Source: Sphingomonadales bacterium (GTDB taxonomy: Bacteria; Pseudomonadota; Alphaproteobacteria; Sphingomonadales; Sphingomonadaceae). Taken from it: DNA of 5,523 nt. The translations under genes were made by a program, and so were the position numbers. The notes under the pieces are model-generated. The model had not been told where the DNA came from, made no database searches, and saw only the letters and a list, made by a program, of their open reading frames with translations. Numbering within the stretch: the stretch's first letter is position 1; the number at the start of each line of letters is the position of its first letter. Location of the stretch: positions 1 to 5,523 of the forward strand of contig JAGPVK010000241.1 in NCBI GenBank assembly GCA_018067055.1, read 5' to 3'. Positions 5,214 through 5,523 of this stretch are shown here, in pieces.

Positions 5214-5363
5214 CGCGAGCCGGGCCCCTCTGGCGGATGATGTGTTGAAGACACATCGCCCGTGATGTCGGATCGCTCCCCAGAAGGGGGGCTGATCGAC
5301 TGATGGTTGCAATTCTCACCTCAGAACCACCGCCCCCTTCGGATAGACATCGAAGGAGGTTTT
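5214..5363 (+). promoter_or_regulatory. Structured 5' leader, possible RNA switch
   Basis: The leader before the ATG at 5364 is rich in pairings. GATGTGT/ACACATC (5239-5245 with 5251-5257) is a perfect 7-bp stem with a TGAAG loop, extendable by CGGGC/GCCCG (5221-5225 with 5258-5262). GATCGCTCCCC and GGGGGGCTGATC (5271-5281 with 5286-5297) form an 11-bp stem on an AGAA loop with one bulged T and one G-U pair. As an alternative, CCCCTCTGG (5225-5233) can pair with CCAGAAGGGG (5280-5289), one A bulged. GAAGGGGG (5283-5290) can also pair perfectly with CCCCCTTC (5333-5340), which otherwise covers the ribosome binding site. Two exclusive fold sets are thus visible. It matches no riboswitch class I know, and the role is inferred. 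Confidence 0.45.
5333..5359 (+). promoter_or_regulatory. Hairpin covering the Shine-Dalgarno sequence
   Basis: CCCCCTTCG (5333-5341) pairs with CGAAGGAGG (5351-5359): 8 of 9 pairs are Watson-Crick, with one C-A mismatch at 5335/5357, around the 9-nt loop GATAGACAT. The 3' arm contains the whole perfect AAGGAGG (5353-5359), so translation from 5364 should be blocked when the hairpin forms. The internal mismatch is a feature often seen in RNA thermometers, which is one reading of this site. Confidence 0.55.
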
Positions 5364-5523
5364 ATGGAAAGAATTGTTTGGCCGCGCTGCAGCGGATCTG
5401 TCACAGGCGTCCAATATGGCGCTGGATTGAGCAAGCATCTGAGTGGCGCGTTTGCCTTTACGGGTGGCGGTCTGGTGCTGTCGACAGCAGTTGCCTTTGG
5501 CGCAGGGACTGCACCAGCTGATC
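5364..5523 (+). CDS. N-terminus of a putative secreted or surface protein
   Basis: An open frame from ATG 5364 runs off the window after 53 codons. AAGGAGG (5353-5359) stands 4 nt upstream and is the strongest ribosome binding site in the window. The reading starts MERIVWPRCSGSVTGVQYG, then has a basic point (SKH, 23-25), a hydrophobic and small-residue run at about 27-46 (GAFAFTGGGLVLSTAVAFGA) and likely signal peptidase sites near AFGA or APA. This resembles the long signal peptide of autotransporters, adhesins or other large exported proteins, but no passenger domain is visible, so the class is a guess. The overlapping frame from ATG 5303 is Arg/Trp-rich and without signal features, so I treat it as a shadow. 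Expression may depend on the structured leader. Confidence 0.6.
   Translation, partial: MERIVWPRCSGSVTGVQYGAGLSKHLSGAFAFTGGGLVLSTAVAFGAGTAPAD

Noticed and set aside
5214..5363. Known riboswitch classes (c-di-GMP, TPP, cobalamin, fluoride, yybP-ykoY)
   Set aside because: I see none of their conserved core strings; only an Rfam search could exclude them fully.
5303..5521. Plus-strand frame from ATG 5303
   Set aside because: It is Arg/Trp-rich, spans the SD hairpin and conflicts with the better supported frame at 5364. A short regulatory upstream frame cannot be ruled out.
1..5523. CRISPR array, tRNA, rRNA, intact insertion sequence, prophage or defence genes
   Set aside because: I saw no regularly spaced direct repeats, cloverleaf, transposase, integrase or phage motif on either strand.

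Overview
The window looks like ordinary chromosome from an alphaproteobacterium, most likely a sphingomonad (Sphingomonadales). The basis is GC-rich codon use, proteobacterial gene families, and two hairpin repeats of the GAGCCTGTCGAA and TCGAGCGAAGTCGAGA type that I associate with sphingomonad intergenic regions. The genus cannot be told from this sequence.

Layout from left to right. Positions 1-232 hold the C-terminal end of a zinc/NADP-type alcohol dehydrogenase. Positions 354-827 hold a small, probably exported protein that I do not recognise. dapB (lysine/diaminopimelate synthesis) is on the minus strand at 919-1647. Divergent from it is a two-gene unit: cobB, a class III sirtuin deacylase (1891-2604), and a GFA-domain zinc protein (2628-2966). 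The 243-bp gap between dapB and cobB is almost filled by two different REP-like hairpins, each ending at or just before the ribosome binding site of its neighbouring gene. A tandem-domain universal stress protein follows (3187-4005), with promoter and FNR-like candidates upstream. It converges on a DUF2189 multi-pass membrane protein (4002-4817, minus strand), and the two stop codons share one CTAG.

The last 700 bases are different. A poorly conserved, repeat-bearing intergenic stretch (about 4820-5075) is followed by a lower-GC stretch with a possible minus-strand gene remnant. Next come a candidate promoter and a leader of about 150 nt before a gene that runs off the window at 5364. That gene has a perfect AAGGAGG ribosome binding site and appears to encode a secreted or surface protein.

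The most interesting signal is this leader. A C-rich segment (5333-5341) can pair with the Shine-Dalgarno sequence. An upstream near-copy of that sequence, GAAGGGGG (5283-5290), can pair with the same C-rich segment, and can also be held by two other upstream pairings. This is the arrangement expected of a switch between two RNA folds (riboswitch, thermosensor or sRNA target). I could match it to no known class, and it rests on pairing by eye only. The rest of the window is housekeeping metabolism and stress functions, with no sign of a defence system, phage or intact mobile element.
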